NCBI RefSeq assembly: GCF_014656215.1
Contig: NZ_BNBZ01000003.1
Location: 310,001 to 374,000, forward strand
Source of the DNA: Streptomyces zaomyceticus
GTDB taxonomy: Bacteria; Actinomycetota; Actinomycetes; Streptomycetales; Streptomycetaceae
Direction: 5' to 3'
DNA: 64,000 bases
Of this stretch, positions 24,993-34,179 are shown piece by piece. Below the pieces are notes generated by a model. It did no database searches. It was not told where the DNA came from and saw only the letters and a program-made list of their open reading frames with translations. The translations under genes and the position numbers were made by a program. Position 1 is the first letter of the stretch. The number at the start of each line of letters is the position of its first letter.

Positions 24993-27900
24993 ATGACACC
25001 GCCGCAGTACCGCCAGGTGCCCGCCCAGGTCGACCTGCCCGCGATGGAGCACGCCGTGCTCGATTTCTGGCACGAGAACAAGGTCTTCGCCAAGACCCTC
25101 GAACAGTCCGAAGGACGCCCCGAGTGGGTGTTCTACGAGGGCCCGCCCACCGCCAACGGCATGCCCGGCGCCCACCACATCGAGGCCCGCGTCTTCAAGG
25201 ACGTCTTCCCCCGCTTCCGGACCATGCGCGGCTACCACGTGGCCCGCAAGGCCGGCTGGGACTGCCACGGCCTGCCGGTCGAGCTCGCCGTCGAGAAGGA
25301 ACTCGGCTTCGCCGGCAAGAAGGACATCGAGGCGTACGGCATCGCCGAGTTCAACGACAAGTGCCGCGAGTCCGTGACCCGGCACACGGACGCCTTCGCC
25401 GAGCTCACGACCCGCATGGGCTACTGGGTCGACCTCGACGACGCGTACCGGACCATGGACCCCTCGTACATCGAGTCGGTCTGGTGGTCCCTGAAGCAGA
25501 TCTTCGACAAGGACCTGCTCGTCCAGGACCACCGGGTCGCCCCCTGGTGCCCGCGCTGCGGCACCGGCCTCTCCGACCACGAGCTGGCCCAGGGCTACGA
25601 GACGGTCGTCGACCCCTCCGTGTACGTCCGCTTCCCGCTGACCTCAGGCCCGCTGGCCGGCAGGGCGGCGCTCCTCGTCTGGACGACGACCCCGTGGACC
25701 CTGGTGTCCAACACCGCGGTCGCCGCCCACCCCGAGGTCACCTACGTGGTCGCCACCGACGGCGACGAGCGGGTCGTCGTCGCCCAGCCGCTGGTCGAGA
25801 AGGCGCTCGGCGAGGGCTGGGTCACCACCGGCGAGTCCTTCACCGGCGCCGAGATGGAGCGCTGGACCTACCAGCGCCCCTTCGAGCTGGTCGAGTTCCC
25901 CGCCGAGGCCCACTACGTCGTCAACGCCGAGTACGTGACGACCGAGGACGGCACGGGTCTCGTCCACCAGTCCCCCGCCTTCGGTGAGGACGACCTCAAG
26001 GTCTGCAAGGCGTACGGCCTGCCGGTCGTGAACCCGGTCCGCCCCGACGGCACCTTCGAGGAGGACGTGCCGCTGGTCGGCGGCGTCTTCTTCAAGAAGG
26101 CCGACGAGGCGCTCACCGCCGACCTGGACGCCCGCGGGCTGCTCTTCAAGCACATCGCGTACGAGCACAGCTACCCGCACTGCTGGCGCTGCCACACGGC
26201 GCTGCTGTACTACGCGCAGCCGTCCTGGTACATCCGCACGACGGCGGTCAAGGACCGCATGCTCGCGGAGAACGAGCGCACCAACTGGTTCCCGGACTCG
26301 GTCAAGCACGGCCGCTTCGGCGACTGGCTCACCAACAACGTCGACTGGGCGCTCTCCCGCAACCGCTACTGGGGCACCCCGCTGCCGATCTGGCGCTGCG
26401 AGGACGACCACCTGACCTGCGTGGGCTCGCGCGCCGAGCTGACCGAGCTGACCGGCTCGGACCAGTCGGAGCTCGACCCGCACCGCCCGTACATCGACGC
26501 GGTGACGTTCGCGTGCCCGGCCGAGGGCTGCGGCAGGACGTCGACCCGGGTCCCGGAGGTCATCGACGCCTGGTACGACTCGGGCTCGATGCCGTTCGCG
26601 CAGTACGGCTACCCGTACGAGAACAAGGAACTCTTCGAGTCCCGCTACCCGGCGCAGTTCATCTCCGAGGCCATCGACCAGACGCGGGGCTGGTTCTACA
26701 CGCTGATGGCCGTCGGCACGCTGGTCTTCGACAAGTCGTCCTACGAGAACGTGGTCTGCCTGGGCCACATCCTCGCCGAGGACGGCCGCAAGATGTCCAA
26801 GCACCTGGGGAACATCCTCCAGCCCATCCCGCTGATGGACCAGCACGGCGCCGACGCGGTCCGCTGGTTCATGGCGGCCGGCGGCTCGCCGTGGGCGGCC
26901 CGACGGGTGGGCCACGGCACGATCCAGGAGGTCGTCCGCAAGACCCTCCTGACGTACTGGAACACGGTGGCCTTCCAGGCGCTGTACGCCCGCACGTCCG
27001 GCTGGGCCCCCTCGGCCGCGGACCCGGCCCCCGCCGACCGCACGGTCCTCGACAGGTGGCTCCTTTCCGAGCTGAACACGCTCGTCGCCGAGACCACCGA
27101 GGCGATGGAGTCGTACGACACCCAGCGCACCGGCAAGCTGATCTCGGCCTTCGTCGACGACCTCTCCAACTGGTACGTCCGCCGCTCGCGCCGCCGCTTC
27201 TGGCAGGGCGACAAGGCGGCTCTCCGCACCCTCCACGACGTGGTGGAGACGGTCACCCGCCTGATGGCCCCCCTGACCCCGTTCATCACCGAGCGGGTCT
27301 GGCAGGACCTGGTGGTGCCGGTGTCGCCGGACGCCCCCGAGTCGGTCCACCTGGCCACGTGGCCGGAGGCGGACACGACGGCGATCGACAAGACGCTGTC
27401 GGAGCAGATGCTGCTGGTCCGGCGTCTGGTGGAGCTGGGCCGGGCGACGCGCGCGGAGTCGGGCGTGAAGACCCGCCAGCCGCTCTCCCGGGCCCTGGTC
27501 GCGGCGACGGGCTTCGCGGCCCTCTCCGCCGACCTCCAGGCCCAGATCACGGAGGAGCTGAACGTCTCCTCGCTGGCGTCCCTGTCGGAGGTGGGCGGCT
27601 CGCTGGTGGACACCACCGCGAAGGCCAACTTCCGCTCCCTGGGCAAGCGTTTCGGCAAGGGCGTCCAGGACGTGGCGAAGGCGGTGGCGGCGGCGGACGC
27701 GGCGGCGCTGTCCCTGGCCCTCCGCTCGGGTGAGGCGCTCCTCACGGTGAACGGCGAGGAGATCGCCCTCACCCCCGAGGAGATCATCATCACGGAGACC
27801 CCCCGCGAGGGCTGGTCGGTGGCCTCCGACTCGGGCGCGACGGTCGCCCTGGACCTGGAGATCACCCCGGAGCTCCGCAAGGCGGGCCTGGCCCGTGACG

Positions 27901-28136
27901 CGATCCGCCTGATCCAGGAGGCCCGCAAGAACAGCGGCCTGGACGTGGCGGACCGCATCGCCCTCCGCTGGACCTCGACGTCCCCGGAGACGGCGGAGGC
28001 CCTGACGGCCCACGCGGAGCTGATCGCGGACGAGGTCCTGGCGACGGACCACGCCCAGGGCGAGGCGGACGACACGTACGGCGCCCCGTTCACGGACGAC
28101 TCCCTCGGCCTGACCTTCCGCCTCCGCAAGGCGTAA
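24993..28136 (+). CDS. ileS: Isoleucyl-tRNA synthetase, IleS2 type with GXHH signature
   Basis: 1047 aa. It charges tRNA(Ile) with isoleucine and edits valine. The size suits the long IleS2 class rather than the roughly 940-aa IleS1. The class I signature lies in EGPPTANGMPGAHHIEAR: the HIGH position reads G59-A60-H61-H62, so first and third residues are swapped relative to HXGH. KMSKHLGN is the KMSKS motif around residue 600. The editing (CP1) domain has VWTTTPWTLVSNTA, and DWALSRNRYWGTPLP and SEAIDQTRGWFY are typical of the enzyme. The ATG was chosen because GGAGGA ends 6 bases before it and lies in the sequestering helix of the T-box leader. Confidence 0.97.
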   Translation: MTPPQYRQVPAQVDLPAMEHAVLDFWHENKVFAKTLEQSEGRPEWVFYEGPPTANGMPGAHHIEARVFKDVFPRFRTMRGYHVARKAGWDCHGLPVELAVEKELGFAGKKDIEAYGIAEFNDKCRESVTRHTDAFAELTTRMGYWVDLDDAYRTMDPSYIESVWWSLKQIFDKDLLVQDHRVAPWCPRCGTGLSDHELAQGYETVVDPSVYVRFPLTSGPLAGRAALLVWTTTPWTLVSNTAVAAHPEVTYVVATDGDERVVVAQPLVEKALGEGWVTTGESFTGAEMERWTYQRPFELVEFPAEAHYVVNAEYVTTEDGTGLVHQSPAFGEDDLKVCKAYGLPVVNPVRPDGTFEEDVPLVGGVFFKKADEALTADLDARGLLFKHIAYEHSYPHCWRCHTALLYYAQPSWYIRTTAVKDRMLAENERTNWFPDSVKHGRFGDWLTNNVDWALSRNRYWGTPLPIWRCEDDHLTCVGSRAELTELTGSDQSELDPHRPYIDAVTFACPAEGCGRTSTRVPEVIDAWYDSGSMPFAQYGYPYENKELFESRYPAQFISEAIDQTRGWFYTLMAVGTLVFDKSSYENVVCLGHILAEDGRKMSKHLGNILQPIPLMDQHGADAVRWFMAAGGSPWAARRVGHGTIQEVVRKTLLTYWNTVAFQALYARTSGWAPSAADPAPADRTVLDRWLLSELNTLVAETTEAMESYDTQRTGKLISAFVDDLSNWYVRRSRRRFWQGDKAALRTLHDVVETVTRLMAPLTPFITERVWQDLVVPVSPDAPESVHLATWPEADTTAIDKTLSEQMLLVRRLVELGRATRAESGVKTRQPLSRALVAATGFAALSADLQAQITEELNVSSLASLSEVGGSLVDTTAKANFRSLGKRFGKGVQDVAKAVAAADAAALSLALRSGEALLTVNGEEIALTPEEIIITETPREGWSVASDSGATVALDLEITPELRKAGLARDAIRLIQEARKNSGLDVADRIALRWTSTSPETAEALTAHAELIADEVLATDHAQGEADDTYGAPFTDDSLGLTFRLRKA

Positions 28137-28146
28137 GCAGCCCCCC

Positions 28147-28187
28147 GCGAAGGGCCCGACTCCCCAAGAGGGAGCCGGGCCCTTCGC
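28147..28187 (+). terminator. ileS terminator
   Basis: CGAAGGGCCCG and CTCCC pair with GGGAG and CGGGCCCTTCG around a short loop, with one A/C mismatch. It lies about 10 bp after the ileS stop. Confidence 0.8.
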
Positions 28188-28214
28188 CGTCCCACCCCAC
28201 CTCGCCGCGGGCAC

Positions 28215-28515
28215 CCCCCAGTGCGGAACGGGCGGGACGCGACGGCCTCCGCCCACCCCCGTCGTGGGCACCCGTTCCCCCTCCCCCAGGGCGGAACGGG
28301 CGGGGCACGACGGCCTCCGCCCACCCCCGTCGTGGGCAACTGTTCCGCTGGGGCGGAACGGGTGGGCACAACGGACGCCGCCCTTGCCGGGCGGTCAGGC
28401 TTCCGGGCCTGGACCCGCACCCGTGTGCGGCGCACTGGTGGTGCGGGTCAAGGCCCAGGGGGCGGACGCGCCGCCAAGGGCGCCGTCCCGTGTGCCCACC
28501 CGTCCCGCCCTGGGG
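28215..28515. repeat. Interspersed repeat family, three direct copies and one inverted
   Basis: Copy 1 (about 28224-28282) and copy 2 (about 28301-28355) share GGAACGGGCGGG, CGACGGCCTCCGCCCACC and CCCGTCGTGGGCA in the same order. Copy 3 starts at about 28354 (GGCGGAACGGGTGGGCACAA) and is truncated. An inverted copy lies at about 28488-28512 (CCCGTGTGCCCACCCGTCCC). Units contain their own inverted parts (ACGACGG...CCCGTCGT) and could fold. Such GGAACGGGTGGGCACAACGG-like repeats appear in intergenic regions of other Streptomyces, from memory. No gene overlaps them. Confidence 0.6.
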
Positions 28516-28823
28516 GTCCCCCCGGACGGAGTCTGGGGGAGGGACGAATGCCCACACGGCAGTGGGGGCGGGCCGCGGCCCGCACGGCGGTGGCCCGAGC
28601 AAGGGACGGACCCAGGGGCCCGCGCGAGAAGCCGGGGGGGGCGGCGGGCAGGACCCCAGCGGGGCGCGGCAGGCCGTGAGCGAGACGCAGGCGGGGGCGC
28701 GACACGCCCCGAGCAAGGCGCAGGCGGAGGCGCGACAGACCCCGATCAAGGCGCCGCAACCGGGGGCGCGACAGGCCCCGCGAGCAAGGCGCAGCCCGCT
28801 CCGGGCTCAGGCACCCCCGGGCA
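28516..28823. other. Non-coding stretch with 33-36 bp tandem repeats
   Basis: Between 28678 and 28795 about three and a half units of GAGCAAGGCGCAGGCGG + GGGCGCGACAGGCCCC (with changes) follow one another: they begin at about 28678, 28711, 28744 and 28782. Unit length stays divisible by three, but the open frames here have no ribosome site and no conserved look on either strand. I see no gene between the ileS terminator and the divIVA terminator. Confidence 0.5.
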
Positions 28824-28828
28824 CGGCA

Positions 28829-28866
28829 AAGGGCCGGGCCCCCGGTTTCCCGGGGGCCCGGCCCTT
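28829..28866 (-). terminator. divIVA terminator
   Basis: Perfect 17-bp stem AAGGGCCGGGCCCCCGG / CCGGGGGCCCGGCCCTT with a TTTC loop, 44 bp beyond the divIVA stop. Confidence 0.85.
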
Positions 28867-28909
28867 CAGCCTGCCGACGGCTACGCGCTCATCGCGCGAC
28901 CACGCGCCG

Positions 28910-30007
28910 TCAGTTGTCGTCCTCGTCGATCAGGAAGCCACGCATCGGCGCCGGCGCCTGCTGCATCGGCTGCGGTGCCTGCGGACGGACCGGAGCCATC
29001 GGCTGGGTCATGGCCGGAGACATCTGCTGCTGACCGCCGTAGGAGGGGGCGCCGCCCATGGACGGCCCACCACCCATCGCGCCGTTGCCGCCGTAGGACG
29101 GCGCGCTCGCGCCCGCCGAGGCCATCGACGGGGCCGGCGGCAGCGAGGCCGCAGCCGGGGTGCGCGGCGGGGCCAGCGAGTCGTCGGCCTGGGTCTCCAG
29201 CTGACGCAGCTGCGACTCGAGGTACGACTTCAGGCGCGTACGGTACTCGCGCTCGAAGCCGCGCAGGTCCTCGACCTTGCGCTCCAGCGTGGCGCGGGCG
29301 GACTCCAGGGAGCCCATCGCGACGCGGTGCTTCTCCTGCGCGTCCCGCTCAAGAGCGTCCGCCTTGGCGCGGGCGTCCCGCTCCAGGCCCTCGGCGCGCG
29401 AGCGCGCCTCGCCGACGATCTTGTTGGCCTCGGAGCGGGCCTCGGCGATCGCCTGGTCGGCGGTCTGCTGGGCCAGCGAGAGGACACGCGCGGCACTGTC
29501 GCCACCGGGGCCCTGGGCGGGCTGCTGCTGCTGCATCTGCGGCGGCATCTGCTGCTGCATCTGCTGCTGCGGGTGACCCATGGGGCCGCCCTGCATCGGG
29601 CCGGGACCCATCGGGCCGCCCTGCATGGGGCCGGGGCCCATGGGCCCGCCCTGCATGGGGCCCGCGGGAAGCTGGGGGGCACCGGACGGCAGCTGCGGCG
29701 GGCCCATCTGCGGCGGCTGCTGCTGGACCGGCGGTCCGGATATGGCGGCGGGCACGGGCGCGCCGGGACCGACGGGACGATCCTGCGGCTCCGGGGGCTT
29801 GCGCATCCCCTGCTGCTGCTGGTTCTGCGCGGCGGCACGGGTCGCGGCGGCCAGCTTGGCGCGCAGGTCCTCGTTCTCGCGGAGCAGACGGGTCAGCTCG
29901 CCCTCGACCTCGTCGAGGAAGGCATCGACCTCGTCCTCGTCATAGCCTTCTCGGAGGCGGACGGTCGTGAACTGCTTGTTCCGCACGTCCTCGGGGGTCA
30001 GCGGCAT
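28910..30007 (-). CDS. divIVA: DivIVA (Wag31) polar growth protein
   Basis: 365 aa. DivIVA marks curved membrane at hyphal tips and recruits the cell-wall machinery; it is essential for polar growth in Streptomyces. The N-terminal membrane-binding domain is MPLTPEDVRNKQFTTVRLREGYDEDEVDAFLDEVEGEL with its coiled coil. A Gln/Pro/Gly/Met-rich linker (residues 65-160) holds three PMQGGPMGPG repeats. A long second coiled coil spans about 170-265 (ARSEANKIVGEARSRAEGLERDA...). The C-terminal tail is again Gly/Pro/Met-rich and ends FLIDEDDN. GAGGTGAAGAAGAG precedes the ATG. It is the last gene of the division block. Confidence 0.97.
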   Translation of the reverse strand: MPLTPEDVRNKQFTTVRLREGYDEDEVDAFLDEVEGELTRLLRENEDLRAKLAAATRAAAQNQQQQGMRKPPEPQDRPVGPGAPVPAAISGPPVQQQPPQMGPPQLPSGAPQLPAGPMQGGPMGPGPMQGGPMGPGPMQGGPMGHPQQQMQQQMPPQMQQQQPAQGPGGDSAARVLSLAQQTADQAIAEARSEANKIVGEARSRAEGLERDARAKADALERDAQEKHRVAMGSLESARATLERKVEDLRGFEREYRTRLKSYLESQLRQLETQADDSLAPPRTPAAASLPPAPSMASAGASAPSYGGNGAMGGGPSMGGAPSYGGQQQMSPAMTQPMAPVRPQAPQPMQQAPAPMRGFLIDEDDN

Positions 30008-30062
30008 CTCTTCTTCACCTCTACGTAGTCGTCGGCAGTCGGCAAGACCGTATCGTCCACAT

Positions 30063-30353
30063 TCACCTCGCGAAGCTGCTCACGATGGAGATCAGGATGT
30101 AGACAATGATCATCAGAACGAAGAAGGACAGGTCGAGTGCCACGCCCCCGAGACGCAGCGGCGGGATGAGTCGCCGCAGAAGCTTGAGCGGTGGATCGGT
30201 GACAGTGTAGGTGGCCTCAAGAGCGACCACCATCGCCTTACCGGGTTGCCATGAACGGGCGAACTGGAAGACGTAGTCCATGACAAGTCGGACGATGAGG
30301 AGGACGAGGAAGCACATCAGCACGATGTAGACCACCTGTAGTGCGACGCCCAT
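30063..30353 (-). CDS. YggT family membrane protein
   Basis: 96 aa with two membrane helices: VALQVVYIVLMCFLVLLIVRLVMDYVFQF and LDLSFFVLMIIVYILISIVSSFA. Between them are TYTVTDPPLKLLRRLIPP and LRLGGVALD, the conserved YggT core. The yggT gene lies between sepF and divIVA in many Gram-positive bacteria. Role in division or membrane organisation is suspected only. GGGGAGAGGG precedes the ATG. Confidence 0.92.
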   Translation of the reverse strand: MGVALQVVYIVLMCFLVLLIVRLVMDYVFQFARSWQPGKAMVVALEATYTVTDPPLKLLRRLIPPLRLGGVALDLSFFVLMIIVYILISIVSSFAR

Positions 30354-30433
30354 CCCGTGTTTCCCTCTCCCCTGACCTACGTGCTCTCGCTTGTCCGGCC
30401 GCTTCGCGACCGGTCCGTCCGGTTCTCGTGTTC

Positions 30434-31054
30434 TCAGCTCTGGTTGAAGAATCCGCCCTCTGCGATCCGGGCCTTGTCCTCCGCCGTGACATCGACGTTA
30501 GCAGGCGACAACAGGAACACCTTCTGCGTCACGCGCTCAATGCTGCCATGGAGCCCGAAGACGAGTCCGGCGGCAAAGTCGACAAGTCGCTTCGCGTCCG
30601 TGTCGTCCATCTCCGTGAGGTTCATGATCACCGGGGTGCCCTCACGGAAGTGTTCCCCGATGGTACGGGCCTCGTTGTAGGTCCTGGGGTGCAGCGTGGT
30701 GATGCGGTAGGGCTCCCGCTCGGACACGACCTTGGGCATGATCACCGGTGCGTTCTTCTCCATGCTCGGACGTTCGGGTGTGATGGATGCCACGGGGGCA
30801 ATTCGGGCCGGACGTCCACTTTCGGCGAGTACCGGGACAGGATGGACCATCGGTTCCCGGGGGGCCGGGGGCTGCACCACTCGTACCGGTTCCTCACGCT
30901 CCACCTGGCGCGGAGGGGTGTGGCGCCGCTCGCGCTCGGGCTCGGGCTCCAGCTCGGGTTCGAAGTCGTCGTCGGGGTCGAAGCCCCGGCCGTCGTACCC
31001 ATCGTCCTCCACGAGGCCGAGGTAGACCGCCATCTTGCGCATCGCGCCGGCCAT
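30434..31054 (-). CDS. sepF: SepF, FtsZ membrane anchor
   Basis: 206 aa. SepF binds the C-terminal tail of FtsZ and tethers it to the membrane; streptomycetes have no FtsA, so it is the main anchor. The N-terminal amphipathic segment is [20 protein letters not shown]. An acidic and Pro-rich linker follows (residues 20-95). The SepF domain begins at [61 protein letters not shown], with the conserved G in FGLHG. GGAGGACTCAGAGA precedes the ATG. Confidence 0.96.
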   Translation of the reverse strand: MAGAMRKMAVYLGLVEDDGYDGRGFDPDDDFEPELEPEPERERRHTPPRQVEREEPVRVVQPPAPREPMVHPVPVLAESGRPARIAPVASITPERPSMEKNAPVIMPKVVSEREPYRITTLHPRTYNEARTIGEHFREGTPVIMNLTEMDDTDAKRLVDFAAGLVFGLHGSIERVTQKVFLLSPANVDVTAEDKARIAEGGFFNQS

Positions 31055-31194
31055 TCTCTGAGTCCTCCGCTCTGTGGTGGATCGCCATACTGGCCAAATG
31101 TCGCAGCGTCACCAAGTGCCCGCGATCCACGGGCCACCCCGCCGTTCTGCGGAATGACCATATTTTCTGCTGTGGTCCGACTTGCTTCGCGACG

Positions 31195-31914
31195 TTACCC
31201 GAGCTTCGGGCGGACTCCGAGTACCGCCGTACCGACGCGTACGTGTGTCGCTCCGGCGGCGACGGCCTCTTCGAGATCCGCACTCATCCCTGCTGACACC
31301 ATGTTCGCAGCCGGACGGGTCGCGCGCAGGGCAGTCGACAAATCCATCAACCGGTCGAAGGCGGCACGTTGCCGGCCCGCGTACGGACCGGCGAGCGGGG
31401 CGACGGTCATCAGTCCGTCGAGCCGCAGTCCCGGGGCGGCGTCGACCGCGGCCGCCAACTCCTCGATCCCGTCCGGTGCGACACCGCCGCGGTCGCCCCG
31501 CTCGCCGGCCTCGGCGTCGAGCGCGACCTGGAGGAGGCAGCCGAGTTCTCGGTCCTCCTTCTCCGCGGCCGCGGAGAGGGAGGAGACGAGCTTCAAGCGG
31601 TCGACGGACTGCACCACATCGGCATAACCCACCACGGATCTGACCTTGTTGGTCTGCAACTGGCCCACGAAGTGCCAGGTCAGATCAAGGTCGGCACAGG
31701 CGGCCGCCTTGGGGGCGGCGTCCTGGTCCCGGTTCTCGGCGACGTGCCGTACGCCGAGTCCATGGAGGATTCTCACGTCGCTCGCGGGGTAGGTCTTGGT
31801 GACCACGACGAGCGTCACCTCTTCCCGCGCGCGCCCTGCCGCCGCGCAGGCGGCGGCGATGCGCGCCTCCACCCGGGCCAGGTTCTCGGCGAGTTCCGAC
31901 GTGCGGTCCGTCAT
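31195..31914 (-). CDS. yggS: YggS/PROSC family PLP homeostasis protein
   Basis: 239 aa. It binds pyridoxal 5'-phosphate and keeps free PLP and amino-acid pools balanced. The PLP lysine lies in LVVVTKTYPASDVRIL, and WHFVGQLQTNK and LDGLMTV are family motifs; near the C-terminus SAGMSADLEEAVAAGATHVRVGTAVLG is the usual phosphate-binding region. The ATG overlaps the pgeF stop in TGATG, so translation is coupled. Confidence 0.94.
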   Translation of the reverse strand: MTDRTSELAENLARVEARIAAACAAAGRAREEVTLVVVTKTYPASDVRILHGLGVRHVAENRDQDAAPKAAACADLDLTWHFVGQLQTNKVRSVVGYADVVQSVDRLKLVSSLSAAAEKEDRELGCLLQVALDAEAGERGDRGGVAPDGIEELAAAVDAAPGLRLDGLMTVAPLAGPYAGRQRAAFDRLMDLSTALRATRPAANMVSAGMSADLEEAVAAGATHVRVGTAVLGVRPKLG

Positions 31915-32690
31915 CAGTTCTTCCCTGCCGCGAGTCCGGGGGTCGTCCCCCCGGTGGACACAGCGTCCAACCAGACATATCCCGCGAGTCGCCCCGTGGT
32001 GCGATCGCGGCGGTACGAGTAGTGGTCACCGGATTCCCGCGTGCAGACCGTACTGGCCTGCCGGTCGGTGACGCCCAGCCGTTCGAGCTGGGCGTGCACT
32101 CCGGCGGTGACGTCGACGGCCGGGGTGCCCCAGCTCGTCTCGGCCCAGGCGGCGGGTTCGGTCTCCGCGACCTCGGCCCGCATGGCCTCCGGCACCTCGT
32201 AGCAGCGCCCGCAGACGGCGGGGCCGGTGCGGGCGACGATACGGGCGGGGTCGGCGCCGAGTTCGATCATGGCCGCGACCGCGGCGGGAACGACTCCGGC
32301 GACCATCCCGGGGCGCCCGGCGTGGGCTGCGGCCGCGACTCCGGCGACGGGGTCCGCCAGCAGGACCGGGACGCAGTCCGCGGTGAGGACCGCGAGGCCG
32401 AGTCCCGGCCGGGAGGTGACGAGCGCGTCCACCGACGGGATCGTGTCGGTGACCCACGGCCCGTCGACCTCGGCGACATCGGCGCCGTGCACCTGGTTCA
32501 TCCAGACCACCCGCGCCGGGTCGAGCCCGAGGGCGCCGGCGGCGAGGGTCCGGTTGGTGCGTACGGCTTCGGGGTCGTCCCCCACCGCGCCGCCGAGGTT
32601 CAGCTCCTCGTACGGAACGGCGCTCACCCCGCCCCACCGGTCGGTGAAGGCGAAGTGCGCGCCGTTCGCGTCGAAGCGCTGTCCTATCAC
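31914..32690 (-). CDS. pgeF: YfiH/PgeF family (laccase-domain) peptidoglycan editing protein
   Basis: 258 aa. Family members were called multicopper laccases but bind one metal and remove wrongly built UDP-MurNAc-L-Ser or act on purine nucleosides. Conserved His/Cys ligands are present: [27 protein letters not shown] and [15 protein letters not shown]. The GTG overlaps the ftsZ stop by four bases (GTGA). Between ftsZ and yggS, this is the standard actinobacterial place. Confidence 0.93.
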   Translation of the reverse strand: MIGQRFDANGAHFAFTDRWGGVSAVPYEELNLGGAVGDDPEAVRTNRTLAAGALGLDPARVVWMNQVHGADVAEVDGPWVTDTIPSVDALVTSRPGLGLAVLTADCVPVLLADPVAGVAAAAHAGRPGMVAGVVPAAVAAMIELGADPARIVARTGPAVCGRCYEVPEAMRAEVAETEPAAWAETSWGTPAVDVTAGVHAQLERLGVTDRQASTVCTRESGDHYSYRRDRTTGRLAGYVWLDAVSTGGTTPGLAAGKN

Positions 32691-33901
32691 TTCAGGAAGT
32701 CCGGGACGTCCAGCTCTTCGGCCTGGCTGTCCGCGTACGGACGGGCCGGCGGGACGACCGGAGGAGCGGTCGGCAGCGGGGCCTCGTTGACCGCCGGGGC
32801 GGGCTCGACCGGAGCCTGGACCGGCTCCTCGCGCGGGGCGACCGTGCCGAGGCCGCCCAGCGGGCGGGAGGGCTCGACGTGGCGGGGCGCCGGGGCCGGC
32901 TCCTCGCGCTTGGCCGAGACCGAGCCGATGATGTTGTCCCGGCGGGCCGGCGGCTGGCCGCCGTCGAAGCCGGCCGCGATGACCGTGACCCGGACCTCGT
33001 CGCCGAGGGCGTCGTCGATGACGGCGCCGAAGATGATGTTGGCCTCGGGGTGGGCCGCCTCGCTGACCAGCTGTGCGGCCTCGTTGATCTCGAAGAGACC
33101 GAGGTCGCTGCCGCCGGAGATGGAGAGCAGCACGCCACGGGCGCCGTCGATGGAGGCCTCGAGGAGCGGCGAGGAGATCGCCATCTCCGCCGCCGCCACC
33201 GCGCGGTCGTCGCCGCGGGCGGAGCCGATGCCCATGAGGGCCGACCCGGCCTCGGACATGACCGACTTGACGTCGGCGAAGTCGAGGTTGATCAGACCCG
33301 GGGTGGTGATGAGGTCGGTGATGCCCTGGACACCGCTCAGCAGCACCTGGTCGGCCGACTTGAAGGCGTCGAGCACGGAGACCTGGCGGTCCGAGATCGA
33401 CAGGAGTCGGTCGTTCGGGATGACGATGAGGGTGTCGACCTCTTCGCGGAGTTCGGCGATGCCGTCCTCCGCCTGGTTGGCGCGACGGCGGCCCTCGAAG
33501 GTGAACGGCCGGGTGACCACACCGATCGTGAGGGCGCCGAGCGAGCGCGCGATGTTGGCGACGACGGGGGCGCCGCCGGTGCCGGTGCCGCCGCCTTCGC
33601 CGGCGGTGACGAAGACCATGTCGGCCCCCTTGAGGACCTCCTCGATCTCCTCACGGTGGTCCTCTGCCGCCTTGCGACCGACGGCCGGGTTGGCCCCGGC
33701 CCCGAGGCCGCGGGTGAGTTCACGGCCGACGTCGAGCTTGACGTCGGCGTCGCTCATCAACAGCGCTTGCGCGTCGGTGTTGATCGCGATGAACTCGACG
33801 CCCTTGAGACCGACCTCGATCATTCGGTTGATGGCATTGACACCACCGCCGCCGACACCGATGACCTTGATGACTGCGAGGTAGTTCTGCGGTGCTGCCA
33901 C
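32687..33901 (-). CDS. ftsZ: Cell division protein FtsZ
   Basis: 404 aa tubulin-like GTPase that forms the Z-ring and, in sporulating hyphae, ladders of rings. The GTP-binding T loop is [20 protein letters not shown] (residues 100-119), with the catalytic T7 loop [25 protein letters not shown] Pro/Glu/Ala-rich linker (about 330-395) precedes the C-terminal peptide ELDVPDFLK that binds SepF. The start is GTG with GAGAGGCC upstream. Confidence 0.98.
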   Translation of the reverse strand: MAAPQNYLAVIKVIGVGGGGVNAINRMIEVGLKGVEFIAINTDAQALLMSDADVKLDVGRELTRGLGAGANPAVGRKAAEDHREEIEEVLKGADMVFVTAGEGGGTGTGGAPVVANIARSLGALTIGVVTRPFTFEGRRRANQAEDGIAELREEVDTLIVIPNDRLLSISDRQVSVLDAFKSADQVLLSGVQGITDLITTPGLINLDFADVKSVMSEAGSALMGIGSARGDDRAVAAAEMAISSPLLEASIDGARGVLLSISGGSDLGLFEINEAAQLVSEAAHPEANIIFGAVIDDALGDEVRVTVIAAGFDGGQPPARRDNIIGSVSAKREEPAPAPRHVEPSRPLGGLGTVAPREEPVQAPVEPAPAVNEAPLPTAPPVVPPARPYADSQAEELDVPDFLK

Positions 33902-34179
33902 GTCGAAGGCCTCTCGCCTCGAGTTACGTGTCGTCGCTGCGCGGTTGGTCGCGCCGCTCCGACGGATGCCGATTGGGACGGTCCGAAACGCCGACCCGAA
34001 CCCTAACGTTGAAGTTTAGGGTTACCAGTGTCGCTGTTCGCTGGACTCTTCCGAACAGGACACTAAGTCGACAAGTGGCGCACGTTCAACGAACACGCCG
34101 AACCTCCCGTTTTTCTTTTCACCCTATGTGATCACCCGTAGCGCTGGCCAACCAGGGTGCTGGCCAGGGGAGATACCCG
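33902..34179 (-). promoter_or_regulatory. ftsZ promoter region
   Basis: On the minus strand TTGAAC (34084-34089) and TAGTGT (34060-34065) are 18 bp apart; TAGTGT matches the -10 described for the sporulation-controlled ftsZ2p promoter of S. coelicolor, as I recall it. GACAC, the core of the WhiA/WhiB motif, occurs on the plus strand at 34059-34063 (over the -10) and on the minus strand at 34028-34032. Downstream, AACCCTAA (33999-34006) and TTAGGGTT (34016-34023) form a perfect 8-bp inverted repeat with a 9-base spacer in the leader. ftsZ is a known WhiA target in Streptomyces. Confidence 0.65.

Noticed and set aside
25644..28271. Long open frame opposite ileS (875 codons)
   Set aside because: Shadow of ileS: Arg/Val/Gly-rich, no conserved motif, and ileS itself is certain.
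28264..29970. 568-codon plus-strand frame through the ileS-divIVA gap and over divIVA
   Set aside because: Runs antisense to DivIVA and through repeats; no ribosome site or family motif.
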